Shown in pieces: positions 5,600 through 13,068 of a stretch of DNA of 14,839 bases (positions are counted from its first letter, which is position 1; each line of letters begins with the position of its first letter). The stretch is from DASSHC01 sp035693105. GTDB taxonomy: Bacteria; Chloroflexota; Chloroflexia; Thermomicrobiales; Thermomicrobiaceae. Below the pieces are notes generated by a model. The model did no database searches and had not been told where the DNA came from. It saw nothing but the letters and a program-made list of their open reading frames with translations. Where the stretch lies: positions 1 to 14,839 of the forward strand of contig DASSHC010000269.1 of NCBI GenBank assembly GCA_035693105.1, read 5' to 3'. Position numbers and translations under genes: made by a program.

Positions 5600-7543
5600 C
5601 TACTGCGCCGTCCAGTCGCGGATGTCCCAGGTGTCGTCCGCCCACTGGGTCGGGTTGTTGCCGCTGATCCGCGTGCTGACGCAGGCCACGTTGTTGCGCG
5701 CCACGATCGGGACCTCGACCACGTCGCTCAGCACCAGCTTCTGCATCTGCTGGAAGATCTGGGTCGACTTCTGCGGGTCGATCTCGGTCTGCGCCTGCGC
5801 CCAGAGCTTGTTGAAGGCGTCGCTCTGGTAGCGGCCGTAGTTGCGCCCGGCCCAGGCATTCGACTTCTGAGCGATGTCGGTGTCGGGGTCGGCCGAGAGG
5901 TAGCGGCGGTACCAGTCGAGCGGGAAGACGCCCGAGCCGTTGGTGTACATCTCCAGGTCGGCGTAGAAGTGGGCGTCGGTGTCGTTGTTGCCGGCATCGC
6001 CGGAGAAGAAGACCGAGGAGTCGATCGACTTCAAGTCGGCGTCGCAGCCCATCTGCTGCAGGGCCTGCTTGACGATCTCCTGCGTCTTCTGACGCACCGA
6101 GTTGACCGAGGTCTGGTAGAGCCACTTCATCGGACGGCCGTTCAGCTCGCGCACGCCGCTGGAGCCTTTGTTCGCCCCGGCCTTATCGAGCAGGGCGCTG
6201 GCGGCCTTGACATCGAACGTCCACTGGGCCGCCGGGTCGGAGTCCGGCAGCATGTAGGGCGTGTTGTCGGTCTGGGTTTGGGCCGCCGCCGTGCCGCCGG
6301 GGCCATAGAGCTGCTCCGCCACGGTCTTGCGGTCGACCGCGTTGGACAGTGCCTGGCGCACTTCGGCCACCTTGAAATGCGGGTGCGGCACCTTGTAGTA
6401 CGACTTCTGGCCCTCCTGATCGGTCTGCGGATCCGACCAGTTGATCAGCAGGCGCTCGGTGCCGCCGCCGATCCAGGTCAGCACCTTGCCCTTGCCGGCC
6501 GACTCCATCGATTTGAGCACGTTGGGCTCGACCTGGATGTTCCAGGCGTAGTCCTGCTCGCCAGTCTGCAGCACGGAACGGGCCGCGCTGGTGGCGTCGC
6601 CGCCGCCCTTCATGGTCACGCCATCGAAGTGCGGCGTGCCGTCCTGCCAGTAGTTCTTGTTGATCTGGTAGACGACCACGTCGCCCGGCTTGAAGTCGGT
6701 CACCTGATAGGGGCCGGTGCCGATCGGCTTGAGGTTGGCGGGCGCCTGGCGCGCGGTCGCGCCCTTGTAGTCCTTGAAGATGTGCTCGGGTAGGATCATG
6801 CCGTTCTCACCGGTGAAGGGCTGGTACCAGGCCGGCTCCGGCTGCTTGAAGTTGACCTTGACGGTGTGGTCGTCGACCGCCTCGACCGAGTCCACGTTGA
6901 CGTAGCTGCCGTAGGTGGTGGCGGCGGTCGCCTGGTCGGAGACGTAGTCGAAGGTGAACTTGACGTCGTTGGCGGTGAAGGGCTGGCCGTCCTGCCAGGT
7001 CACACCCTGGCGCAACTTCCAGGTGACGCTCTTGCCGTCCTGGGCGACGGTGCCGTTGTCCAGGCTGGGGATCTCGGCGGCCAGGAAGGGGACCATCTTG
7101 GTGGTGCTGTCGAAGTCGGCCAGCGGCTCCAGAGTGACGCGCGAGGCCTGGAAGTCCTTGGTGCCCTGGGCCAGGTGCGGGTTGAGGATGGTCGGCGCCT
7201 GCCAGTAGAGCAGCTTCAGCTCGCCCTTGCCGCCGCGCTGGCCGGTAGCGCCGGCCGCTTGCGGCGTGGCCGCGCTGGGGTTGAAGACCGGCGAGGCGGG
7301 CACCTGCGAGGCCGGCGAGCTGGCCGCGCCGCCGGTGCCGCCCGTCGTGCTGGTGCCGCTGGTCGTGCCCGTGCCGCTGCTCGACGTGCTGCTGTTGTTG
7401 CCGCCGCCGCAGGCCGCCAGCAGGGCGGAGACGGCCGGAGCCGCCAGCCCCAGCACCGCGGCGCGTTTGAGCAGTCCGCGACGGCTCATCCGGCCGCTGC
7501 GCACGGCGCGCAGCAGCTCATCGTAGCGTGGATCCTGATTCAT
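5600..7543 (-). CDS. Family-5 ABC substrate-binding lipoprotein, paralogue 1
   Basis: This 647-residue extracytoplasmic binding protein of the SBP_bac_5 (DppA/OppA-like) family probably captures oligopeptides. The leader has the Tat motif SRRGLLK (Arg21-Arg22), a short hydrophobic stretch and lipobox LAAC with lipid-anchored Cys45. A Ser/Thr/Gly linker of about 60 residues follows, then the folded domain from KGELKLLYW. The family signature DGKSVTWKLRQGVTWQDGQPFTANDVKFTFDYV lies at about 169-200 (quoted by position; key parts LRQGV and DVKFTF). The ATG has GAGGAG just upstream. It has its own promoter-like block and 3' hairpin, so it is probably monocistronic. No ABC permease or ATPase gene is adjacent. 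Its C-terminal third is nearly identical in places to paralogue 3. Some family-5 members bind nickel, sugars or opines, so the peptide ligand is inferred from the neighbouring peptidases. Confidence 0.92.
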   Translation of the reverse strand: MNQDPRYDELLRAVRSGRMSRRGLLKRAAVLGLAAPAVSALLAACGGGNNSSTSSSGTGTTSGTSTTGGTGGAASSPASQVPASPVFNPSAATPQAAGATGQRGGKGELKLLYWQAPTILNPHLAQGTKDFQASRVTLEPLADFDSTTKMVPFLAAEIPSLDNGTVAQDGKSVTWKLRQGVTWQDGQPFTANDVKFTFDYVSDQATAATTYGSYVNVDSVEAVDDHTVKVNFKQPEPAWYQPFTGENGMILPEHIFKDYKGATARQAPANLKPIGTGPYQVTDFKPGDVVVYQINKNYWQDGTPHFDGVTMKGGGDATSAARSVLQTGEQDYAWNIQVEPNVLKSMESAGKGKVLTWIGGGTERLLINWSDPQTDQEGQKSYYKVPHPHFKVAEVRQALSNAVDRKTVAEQLYGPGGTAAAQTQTDNTPYMLPDSDPAAQWTFDVKAASALLDKAGANKGSSGVRELNGRPMKWLYQTSVNSVRQKTQEIVKQALQQMGCDADLKSIDSSVFFSGDAGNNDTDAHFYADLEMYTNGSGVFPLDWYRRYLSADPDTDIAQKSNAWAGRNYGRYQSDAFNKLWAQAQTEIDPQKSTQIFQQMQKLVLSDVVEVPIVARNNVACVSTRISGNNPTQWADDTWDIRDWTAQ

Positions 7544-7661
7544 CGTCTCCTCATCTCCTCCAGGGGGTCAACAGATCGGGACTCGTCGTCAGGTTTCGCG
7601 TCGGGTCGCCTCCTTCTCCGGCCCACCGATCGGGCAACCAATCGGGTCACAGCCATAACGC

Positions 7662-7692
7662 AATACTGCTATAGCAGTCTCGCTACCGTCAA
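7662..7692 (-). promoter_or_regulatory. Promoter-like block of paralogue 1 with palindrome
   Basis: On the minus strand TTGACG (7687-7692) is followed after 12 bases by CTATAGCAGTATT (7662-7674). The same layout, with 11 bases, precedes the two other binding-protein genes. Here the second element overlaps a perfect 14-base palindrome, ACTGCTATAGCAGT (7665-7678), which could be an operator. The leader to the ATG at 7543 would be about 120 bases. The -10 is not classical: CAGTAT lies at 18-base spacing. Confidence 0.5.
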
Positions 7693-7854
7693 GCGAGCCA
7701 TTTCAGTGGGGCTCGTATTGCGGATTGCCGTAGCAAGATACCCGCCAACCCCCCGCAATCTGTCCGCGCGGGCGCACAATCTCACGCTGGCTCGCGGACG
7801 GCGCGGGATGGAATGGTGGAAGATGGGGGATCAGTGATGGGGTGCGCTGGGGTT

Positions 7855-7965
7855 TTCGACTGCACTTGGGGTGACCGGTCCAGTATGTGGCGGACCAGTA
7901 CGACGACATCTCGTCGTACGCCTGTCAACGAACCCTGTCATCCTGCGCGAAGTCGAGGGATCCGT
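7855..7965. repeat. Second, degenerate copy of the palindromic repeat
   Basis: The right arm (7936-7965, TGTCATCCTGCGCGAAGTCG then AGGGATCCGTC) matches the 5487-5517 arm of the first copy closely. A decayed left arm, TTCGACTGCACTTGGGGTGAC, lies at 7855-7875. Between them is a perfect 9-bp hairpin, GTACGACGA/TCGTCGTAC (7898-7919), which resembles the CGACGACAT...TCGTCG centre of the first copy. The rest of the 7544-8093 gap holds the promoter of paralogue 1 and the terminator of paralogue 2; no gene is supported there. Confidence 0.7.
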
Positions 7966-8043
7966 CCTCACACGCCAGCCAACGTCCTCGAGAGCTGCCG
8001 CGCCGTGGCGGTGCGGTCTGGGGCATGTTCGAGGCATGAACGA

Positions 8044-8065
8044 GGGGGCTGCCGTGGCAGCCCCC
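8044..8065 (-). terminator. Terminator-like hairpin after paralogue 2
   Basis: GGGGGCTGCC and GGCAGCCCCC form a perfect 10-bp stem closed by two bases (opening to a somewhat larger loop), 28 bases beyond the stop of the minus-strand gene at 8094. A poly-T run is lacking, as at the other hairpins in this window. Confidence 0.6.
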
Positions 8066-8093
8066 TGAGGAAGATCGCCGCTAGACCGGCTCG

Positions 8094-10046
8094 CTACGCC
8101 GTCGTCCAGTTCTTGATATCCCAGACGTCGGAGGCCCACTGCGTCGGGTTGTAGCCCTTCAAGCGGTTGCTGACGCAGGCCACGTTGGCGCGCGCGATCT
8201 CGCCGATATCGACCACGTCCTTCAGGACCAGCCGTTGCATGTCCTGGAAGAGCGCGATCGACTTCTGCGGATCGAGCTCGGTCTGCGCCTGCGCCCACAT
8301 CTTATTGAAGTCGGCGTTCTGGTAGCGGAAGATGTTCGGCGGCGCCCAGGAGTTCAACTTCTGCGGGATGTCCTCATCGGGATTGGCCGACAGGTAGCGC
8401 TTGTACCATTCGAGCGGGAAGATGCCGCAGCCGTTGGTGTGCATCTCGAGGTCCGCGTAGAAGTGCCCGGTGGTGTCCGGGTTGCCGGCGTCGCCCGAGA
8501 AGTAGACCGCGGCGTCGATCGACTTGATCTGGACCTCGACGCCGATTGTGCCTAGGGACTGCTTGACGATCTCCTGGTGCTTCTGGCGCACCTCGTTGAC
8601 CGAGGTCTGGTAGACCCAGGACATCTTGCGGCCATTGAGGGTGCGGATGCCGTCGCCGCCCTTCTGCGCGCCCGCCTTGTCCAGCAGGTCGGAGGCCGCT
8701 TTGAGGTCGAACTTCCACTGCGCCGCCGGATCGGAGTCGGGCAGCATGTAGGGGGTATTCTCGTTCTGGGTCTGGCCGGTCGGCGCGCCGCCCGAGCCGT
8801 AGAGCTGATCGGCGATCGTCTTGCGGTCGATCGAGTTGGCCAGCGCCTGGCGTACCTCCGGCACCTTGAAGTGCGGGTGTGGGTTCTTGTAGTACGACTT
8901 CTCGCCGTTGACGTCGGTCTGCGGGTCCGACCAGTTGATCTCCAAGCGCTCGGTGCCCGAGCCCGGCCAGTTCACGACCTTGCCCTTGCCGGCCGACTCC
9001 ATCGACTTCAGCACCGTCGGCGAGACCTGGATGTTCCACGACCAGTCGGACTCGCCGGTCTGCAGGGCCGCGCGGGCCGCGCTCGGGGCGTCGCCGCCGC
9101 CCTTCATGGAGATGCTGTCGAAGTGCGGCTTGCCCTTGTCCCAGTAATCCTTGTTGATCTCGTAGGTACCGACGTCGCCGGGCTTGAAGTCGGTCAGCTT
9201 GAAGGCGCCGGTGCCGACCGGCTTGAGGTTGGCCGGGGCGTTGCGCAGGTTGGCGCCGGTGTAGTCCTTGAAGATATGCTGCGGCAGGATCATGCCGTTG
9301 GCGCCGGTAAAGGAGTAGTACCAGGCCGGCTCCGGCTGCTTGAAGTTGACCTTGGCGGTATTGTCGTCCACCACCTCGACCGAGTCGACGTTGAGGTAGA
9401 CACCGGCGGTGGTGGCGGCCGTCTTGGGGTCGCTCACCAGGTCGAAGGTGAACTTGACGTCGGCGGCGGTGAAGGGCTGACCGTCGTGCCACTTGACGCC
9501 CTGGCGCAGCTTCCAGGTGACGCTCTTGCCGTCCTGAGCCACCTGGCCGTTGTCGAGACTGGGGATCTCCGCCGCCAGCATCGGCACCATCTTGCTGTTG
9601 GCATCGAAGTCGGCCAGCGGCTCGTAGACGATGCGCGAGGCATCGTAGTCCTTGGTCCCCTGGGCGATGTGCGGGTTGATGATGGTGGGCGCCTGCCACC
9701 AGAGGAGCTTGAGATCACCCTTGCCGCCGGCTGGCCCGGAGGCGGCTTCCTGCGTGGCTGCAGCCGGTTTGGTCACCGGCGAGGCGGCGGGCGCGGTGGT
9801 GGCGGCCGCGGTGGCCTGGCCGCTGCCCGTGGCGGTAGTGGCCGCGGCCTGGGTGGAGGCGGCCGGGGCCTGCGTGCCGCTGGTGCTGGTGCTGTTCGAG
9901 CTGCTGCTGCCGCAGGCGGCCAGCAAGGCGGCGATGGCGGGTGCGCTCAGGCCGAGCACCGCCGCTCGTTTGAGCAGGGTGCGGCGATTCAGGCGCCCCT
10001 CGCGCGCGGCTCGCATCAGTTCGTCGAAGTGTGGATCCTGGGGCAT
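8094..10046 (-). CDS. Family-5 ABC substrate-binding lipoprotein, paralogue 2
   Basis: This 650-residue paralogue of its neighbours is a probable oligopeptide-binding lipoprotein. The start is the ATG at 10044-10046 (MPQDPHFDEL), which has GGAGGAGGAG immediately upstream and aligns with the other two paralogues; an upstream in-frame start at 10094 would add 16 unrelated residues and lacks a good site. Tat motif NRRTLLK (Arg21-Arg22) and lipobox LAAC (Cys45) are present. The linker is Ala/Thr-rich (about 46-110). The SBP_bac_5 signature (WKLRQGVKWHDGQPFTAADV) and the shared NWSDPQTD, YYKNPHPHFKV and NTPYMLPDSDPAAQW blocks follow. The middle of the protein is closest to paralogue 3, while the segment around EWYKRYLSANPDEDIPQKLNSW differs from both others. 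It has its own promoter-like block and 3' hairpin. No permease genes are nearby; ligand specificity is unproven. Confidence 0.92.
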   Translation of the reverse strand: MPQDPHFDELMRAAREGRLNRRTLLKRAAVLGLSAPAIAALLAACGSSSSNSTSTSGTQAPAASTQAAATTATGSGQATAAATTAPAASPVTKPAAATQEAASGPAGGKGDLKLLWWQAPTIINPHIAQGTKDYDASRIVYEPLADFDANSKMVPMLAAEIPSLDNGQVAQDGKSVTWKLRQGVKWHDGQPFTAADVKFTFDLVSDPKTAATTAGVYLNVDSVEVVDDNTAKVNFKQPEPAWYYSFTGANGMILPQHIFKDYTGANLRNAPANLKPVGTGAFKLTDFKPGDVGTYEINKDYWDKGKPHFDSISMKGGGDAPSAARAALQTGESDWSWNIQVSPTVLKSMESAGKGKVVNWPGSGTERLEINWSDPQTDVNGEKSYYKNPHPHFKVPEVRQALANSIDRKTIADQLYGSGGAPTGQTQNENTPYMLPDSDPAAQWKFDLKAASDLLDKAGAQKGGDGIRTLNGRKMSWVYQTSVNEVRQKHQEIVKQSLGTIGVEVQIKSIDAAVYFSGDAGNPDTTGHFYADLEMHTNGCGIFPLEWYKRYLSANPDEDIPQKLNSWAPPNIFRYQNADFNKMWAQAQTELDPQKSIALFQDMQRLVLKDVVDIGEIARANVACVSNRLKGYNPTQWASDVWDIKNWTTA

Positions 10047-10208
10047 AACTCCTCCTCCACTACGATCGCTCGCACGCTGGGAACCGGCAAACACCCAACC
10101 GCTCTAGCTCCCGCACCACCTCGCAGGGGCTGGATCGGTTGTGGGTCTCACGTGACATACGTCAAGGACCGGTCGTCTGGTTGTGCCAGCGTGCAACGGC
10201 TTCGCCCC

Positions 10209-10237
10209 ATCTTCTTATAGAATGGAATTGTCGTCAA
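10209..10237 (-). promoter_or_regulatory. Promoter-like block of paralogue 2
   Basis: On the minus strand TTGACG (10232-10237), 11 bases, then CTATAAGAAGAT (10209-10220). GAAGAT lies at the standard 17-base spacing from TTGACG, while TATAAG is a better -10 match but only 12 bases away. The leader to ATG 10046 would be about 160 bases. A further TTGACG on the same strand (10160-10165) has no recognisable -10. Confidence 0.55.
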
Positions 10238-10268
10238 GCCCCCGCACGTGTTCGGACGCTGTCCGCGG

Positions 10269-10667
10269 CTACCCCAGCCCCCAGATGCCGGGTGTCGCCA
10301 GCTCTACGCTGTTGCCGGCGGGGTCGCGGAAATAGAGGGACGCGCCGCCGCCTGGCCAGTGCACTTCTTGCTCGATCGGCACAGCCTGCCGGGCGAGCTG
10401 GGCACGCCAACGGGGCAGCTCCTCCGGCGAAGCGGCGAAGGCCACATGGCCGGGGCCGGTCGCGCCGTGCCCCGGCACCGGGCCGCCGGCCTGGCGCGTG
10501 GCCTCCGGGTTGAAAACCAGGAAGACGCCGGGGCCGCAGCGGAAGAAGACGTGACGCCCGGCCATCTTCGACTCGACCTCCATCCCGAGCACGTCGCGGT
10601 AGAAGCGCTCGGCGGCGTCGAGGTCGGCGGCATAGAGGCAGGTCTCCAGCACCCGCTCGGCGCGCAT
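10269..10667 (-). CDS. VOC-family (glyoxalase/dioxygenase fold) protein
   Basis: This 132-residue single-module vicinal-oxygen-chelate protein belongs to the superfamily that includes glyoxalase I, fosfomycin and bleomycin resistance proteins and extradiol dioxygenases. The pattern is typical: an opening beta strand (VLETCLYAADL), helix AERFYRDVLGMEV, then GPGHVAFAA and the closing SLYFRDPAGNSVEL. Candidate metal ligands, numbered from the ATG used here, are Glu8, His74 and Glu122. The ATG at 10665-10667 is favoured because GGAGGG lies five bases upstream; a GTG at 10671-10673 would sit on that site. It follows paralogue 3 on the same strand after 72 bases that contain a strong hairpin, so it may be read by limited read-through. 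Substrate and exact function cannot be read from the sequence. Confidence 0.88.
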   Translation of the reverse strand: MRAERVLETCLYAADLDAAERFYRDVLGMEVESKMAGRHVFFRCGPGVFLVFNPEATRQAGGPVPGHGATGPGHVAFAASPEELPRWRAQLARQAVPIEQEVHWPGGGASLYFRDPAGNSVELATPGIWGLG

Positions 10668-10687
10668 GGTCACCCTCCGTCAGATAC

Positions 10688-10716
10688 GTGGCCGGCTCAC
10701 CCCCTGAGCCGGCCAC
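10688..10716 (-). terminator. Hairpin between paralogue 3 and the VOC gene
   Basis: GTGGCCGGCTCA and TGAGCCGGCCAC form a perfect 12-bp stem with a 5-base loop, 23 bases beyond the stop of the binding-protein gene and about 15 bases before the ribosome-binding site of the VOC gene. It could terminate most transcription or set the ratio between the two products. Confidence 0.65.
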
Positions 10717-10739
10717 CGCCGCGAGCGCGCGTGGCCGCG

Positions 10740-12692
10740 CTAGGACGTCCGCGTCCAGTTCTTGAGATCCCAGACGTCGGAAGCCCACTGCGTCGTCTGA
10801 TAGCCGGTCAGCGAGTTGCTGACGCAAGCCACGCCGTTGCGCGCCACGATGCCGATCTCGGCCACGTCGGTCAGGATCTGGCGCTGCATGTCCTGGAAGA
10901 GCTGGGTCGACTTCTGCGGGTCGATCTCGGTCTGCGCCTGCGCCCAGAGCTTGTTGAAGGCGTCGCTCTGGTAGCGGCCGACGTTGGTGCCGGCCCAGGC
11001 GTTCGACTTCTGGGCGACGTCGGTGTCCGGGTCGGCCGAGAGGTAGCGACGGTACCAGTTGAGCGGGAAGATGCCGGCGCCGTTGGTGTACATCTCCAGG
11101 TCGGTGTAGAAGTGGCTATAGGTGTCGTTGTTGCCGGGGTCGCCGGAGAAGAAGACCGAGGAGTCGACCGACTTGATCTGCACGTCGATCCCCAGCTGCG
11201 TCAGCGCCTGCTTGACGATCTCCTGGTTCTTCTGGCGCACCTCGTTGACCGAGGTCTGATAGACCCAGGACATCTTGCGGCCATTGAGGGTGCGGATACC
11301 GTCGCCACCCTTGGCGGCTCCGGCTTTGTCGAGCAGATCGCCGGCCGCCTTGAGGTCGAACTTCCACTGCACGGCTGGGTCGGAGTCGGGCAACATGTAG
11401 GGGGTGTTGGCGTTCTGGGTCTGTCCGGTCGGCGCGCCGCCGGGGCCGTAGAGCTGCTCGGACACGGTCTTGCGGTCGACCGCGTTGGCCATCGCCTGGC
11501 GCACCTCCAGCACCTTGAAGTGCGGGTGGGGATTCTTGTAGTACGACTTCTCCCCGTTGACCTCGGTATTGGGATCCGACCAGTTCAACAGCAGCCGCTC
11601 GGTGCCGCCGCCGGGGGTGGTGACCACCTTGCCCTTGCCGGCCGACTCCATCGACTTGAGCACCGTCGGCGCCACCTGGATGTTCCACGACCAGTCGGAC
11701 TCGCCGGTCTGCAGGGCCGCGCGGGCCGCGCTGGCGGCGTCGCCGCCGCCCTTCATGGTGATACTGTCGAAGTGCGGCTTGCCCTTGTCCCAGTAGTCGG
11801 GGAAGAGCTTGAAGGTGCCGACATCGCCGGGTTTGAACTCGACGATCTGGAAGGAGCCGGTGCCGACCGGCTTGAGATTGGCCGGGGCGTTGCGCGAATT
11901 GGCCCCGACGTAATCCGAGAAGACATGCTCGGGGATGATCATGCCGTTGGCGCCGGTGAAGGAGTAGTACCAGGCCGGCTCCGGCTGCTTGAAGTTGACC
12001 TTGACCGTGTAGTCGTCCACCACATCGACCGAGTCGACGTTGACGTAGACACCGGCGGTGGTGGCGGCCGTCTTGGGGTCGCTGACGAACTTGAAAGTGA
12101 AGGCCACGTCCTTGGCGGTGAAGGGTTGGCCGTCGTGCCACTTGACGCCCTGGCGCAGCTTCCAGGTGACGCTCTTGCCGTCCTTGGCCACCATACCGTT
12201 GTCGAGGCTGGGGACTTCAGCGGCCAACTGCGGCACCATCTTGCTGTTGGTGTCGAAGTCGCCCAGCGGCTCGTAGACGATGCGCGAGGCGTCGAAGTCC
12301 TTGGTCCCCTGGGCCACATGGGGGTTGAGCAGGGTGGGCGCCTGCCACCAGAGGAGCTTCAAATCGCCCTTGCCGCCGGCCGGGCCGGATGCCTCGGACG
12401 CCTGCGGCGTGGCCGCGCTGGGGTTGGTCACCGGCGAGGCGGGGGCGCTGGTGCTGGTAGCCTGGCCGCCGCCCGTGGCCGTGGTCGCCTCCGGCTGGAC
12501 CGTGGCACCCGGAGCCACCGTGCCGGTGACCGTGGTGACCTTTTTAGCCGACGTGCCGCAGGCGGCCAGCAGGGCGGCGATGGCCGGGGCACTGAGGCCG
12601 AGCACCGCCGCGCGCTTGAGCAGGGCGCGGCGGCTCAGGTGACCGCCGGCGGCGGCGCGCATCAGATCGTCGAAGCGTGCGTCTTGAGGCAT
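10740..12692 (-). CDS. Family-5 ABC substrate-binding lipoprotein, paralogue 3
   Basis: This 650-residue probable oligopeptide-binding lipoprotein is similar to the two downstream paralogues. The start is the ATG at 12690-12692 (MPQDARFDDL), with GGAGGAGG upstream; the longer in-frame opening from 12950 runs across the promoter and is not expected to be translated. Tat motif SRRALLK (Arg21-Arg22), lipobox LAAC (Cys45), then a Thr/Val/Pro linker (about 46-109). The SBP_bac_5 signature is intact (LRQGVKWHDGQPFTAKDVAF). It is a mosaic. Most of the body matches paralogue 2 (for example KGGDGIRTLNGRKMSWVYQT). The stretch from about SSVFFSGD to EIDPQKST matches paralogue 1 instead, including 79 identical bases. 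It could form a transcript with the VOC gene if the intervening hairpin is passed. No permease or ATPase gene is adjacent. Confidence 0.92.
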   Translation of the reverse strand: MPQDARFDDLMRAAAGGHLSRRALLKRAAVLGLSAPAIAALLAACGTSAKKVTTVTGTVAPGATVQPEATTATGGGQATSTSAPASPVTNPSAATPQASEASGPAGGKGDLKLLWWQAPTLLNPHVAQGTKDFDASRIVYEPLGDFDTNSKMVPQLAAEVPSLDNGMVAKDGKSVTWKLRQGVKWHDGQPFTAKDVAFTFKFVSDPKTAATTAGVYVNVDSVDVVDDYTVKVNFKQPEPAWYYSFTGANGMIIPEHVFSDYVGANSRNAPANLKPVGTGSFQIVEFKPGDVGTFKLFPDYWDKGKPHFDSITMKGGGDAASAARAALQTGESDWSWNIQVAPTVLKSMESAGKGKVVTTPGGGTERLLLNWSDPNTEVNGEKSYYKNPHPHFKVLEVRQAMANAVDRKTVSEQLYGPGGAPTGQTQNANTPYMLPDSDPAVQWKFDLKAAGDLLDKAGAAKGGDGIRTLNGRKMSWVYQTSVNEVRQKNQEIVKQALTQLGIDVQIKSVDSSVFFSGDPGNNDTYSHFYTDLEMYTNGAGIFPLNWYRRYLSADPDTDVAQKSNAWAGTNVGRYQSDAFNKLWAQAQTEIDPQKSTQLFQDMQRQILTDVAEIGIVARNGVACVSNSLTGYQTTQWASDVWDLKNWTRTS

Positions 12693-12860
12693 AGATCCTC
12701 CTCCAATCACGACACCCACTCCGTCGCATCCCAACGGTGGCCGGGGCTGATCGTTCAGCCAGGTGTGGCGCACCTGCTTGAAATGGCCCTCCACTTCCAC
12801 GCGGCAACCGTCTGGCCCGGTCCAGCACCGGCAGTTCGTCGGGATCGTTGGCACGCTCTT

Positions 12861-12889
12861 ATCTTCGCATAGGCCCAAAAGGTCGTCAA
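12861..12889 (-). promoter_or_regulatory. Promoter-like block of paralogue 3
   Basis: On the minus strand TTGACG (12884-12889), 11 bases, then CTATGCGAAGAT (12861-12872), nearly superimposable on the block upstream of paralogue 2. The leader to ATG 12692 would be about 170 bases and contains CAGGTG/CACCTG arms around 12760-12774. The divergent permease gene begins about 180 bases away on the other side. Confidence 0.55.
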
Positions 12890-12934
12890 GCGATGCACCG
12901 GCGCATGCAGATCGCTCAGGTGCGCGGCGGGGAG

Positions 12935-13008
12935 TTGCGCGCGGGCGCAAGCTTGCCCTGGGGTGTAGGATTCCGCGCCGAGCGCGGGCAAGTGCTTTGC
13001 ACTACAAT
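12935..13008 (+). promoter_or_regulatory. Upstream region of the permease with -10 and palindromes
   Basis: TACAAT at 13003-13008 is a good -10 for the plus-strand permease, but the bases 17-18 upstream show no clear -35, which suggests activator dependence. A palindrome AGTGC-TTT-GCACT (12991-13003) abuts the -10, and a second, TTGCGC-GCGG-GCGCAA, lies at 12935-12950. Either could bind a regulator. This is pattern evidence only. Confidence 0.35.
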
Positions 13009-13068
13009 ACCGCGCGCATCCGCAGGCGTGCGACCTGATCGGACTGCGGTCGCGCGAGAGGGGATGAA

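Noticed and set aside
5392..5667. Small plus-strand open frame with DPSTSLRMT and VEGSV strings
   Set aside because: It is the translation of the palindromic repeat; such strings are typical of spurious hypothetical proteins called on dispersed repeats.
7871..8068. Small plus-strand open frame with VILREVEGSV
   Set aside because: The same repeat family (second copy); no ribosome-binding site and no support beyond the repeat.
8577..10220. Long plus-strand open frame opposite binding-protein paralogue 2
   Set aside because: Low-complexity antisense shadow; similar shadows lie opposite the other two paralogues (5549-6793 and 10248-12872), as expected from the paralogous codon pattern.
12693..12950. 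86-codon N-terminal extension of paralogue 3
   Set aside because: It crosses the conserved promoter-like block, lacks similarity to the other paralogues and bypasses a strong ribosome-binding site at the ATG at 12692.
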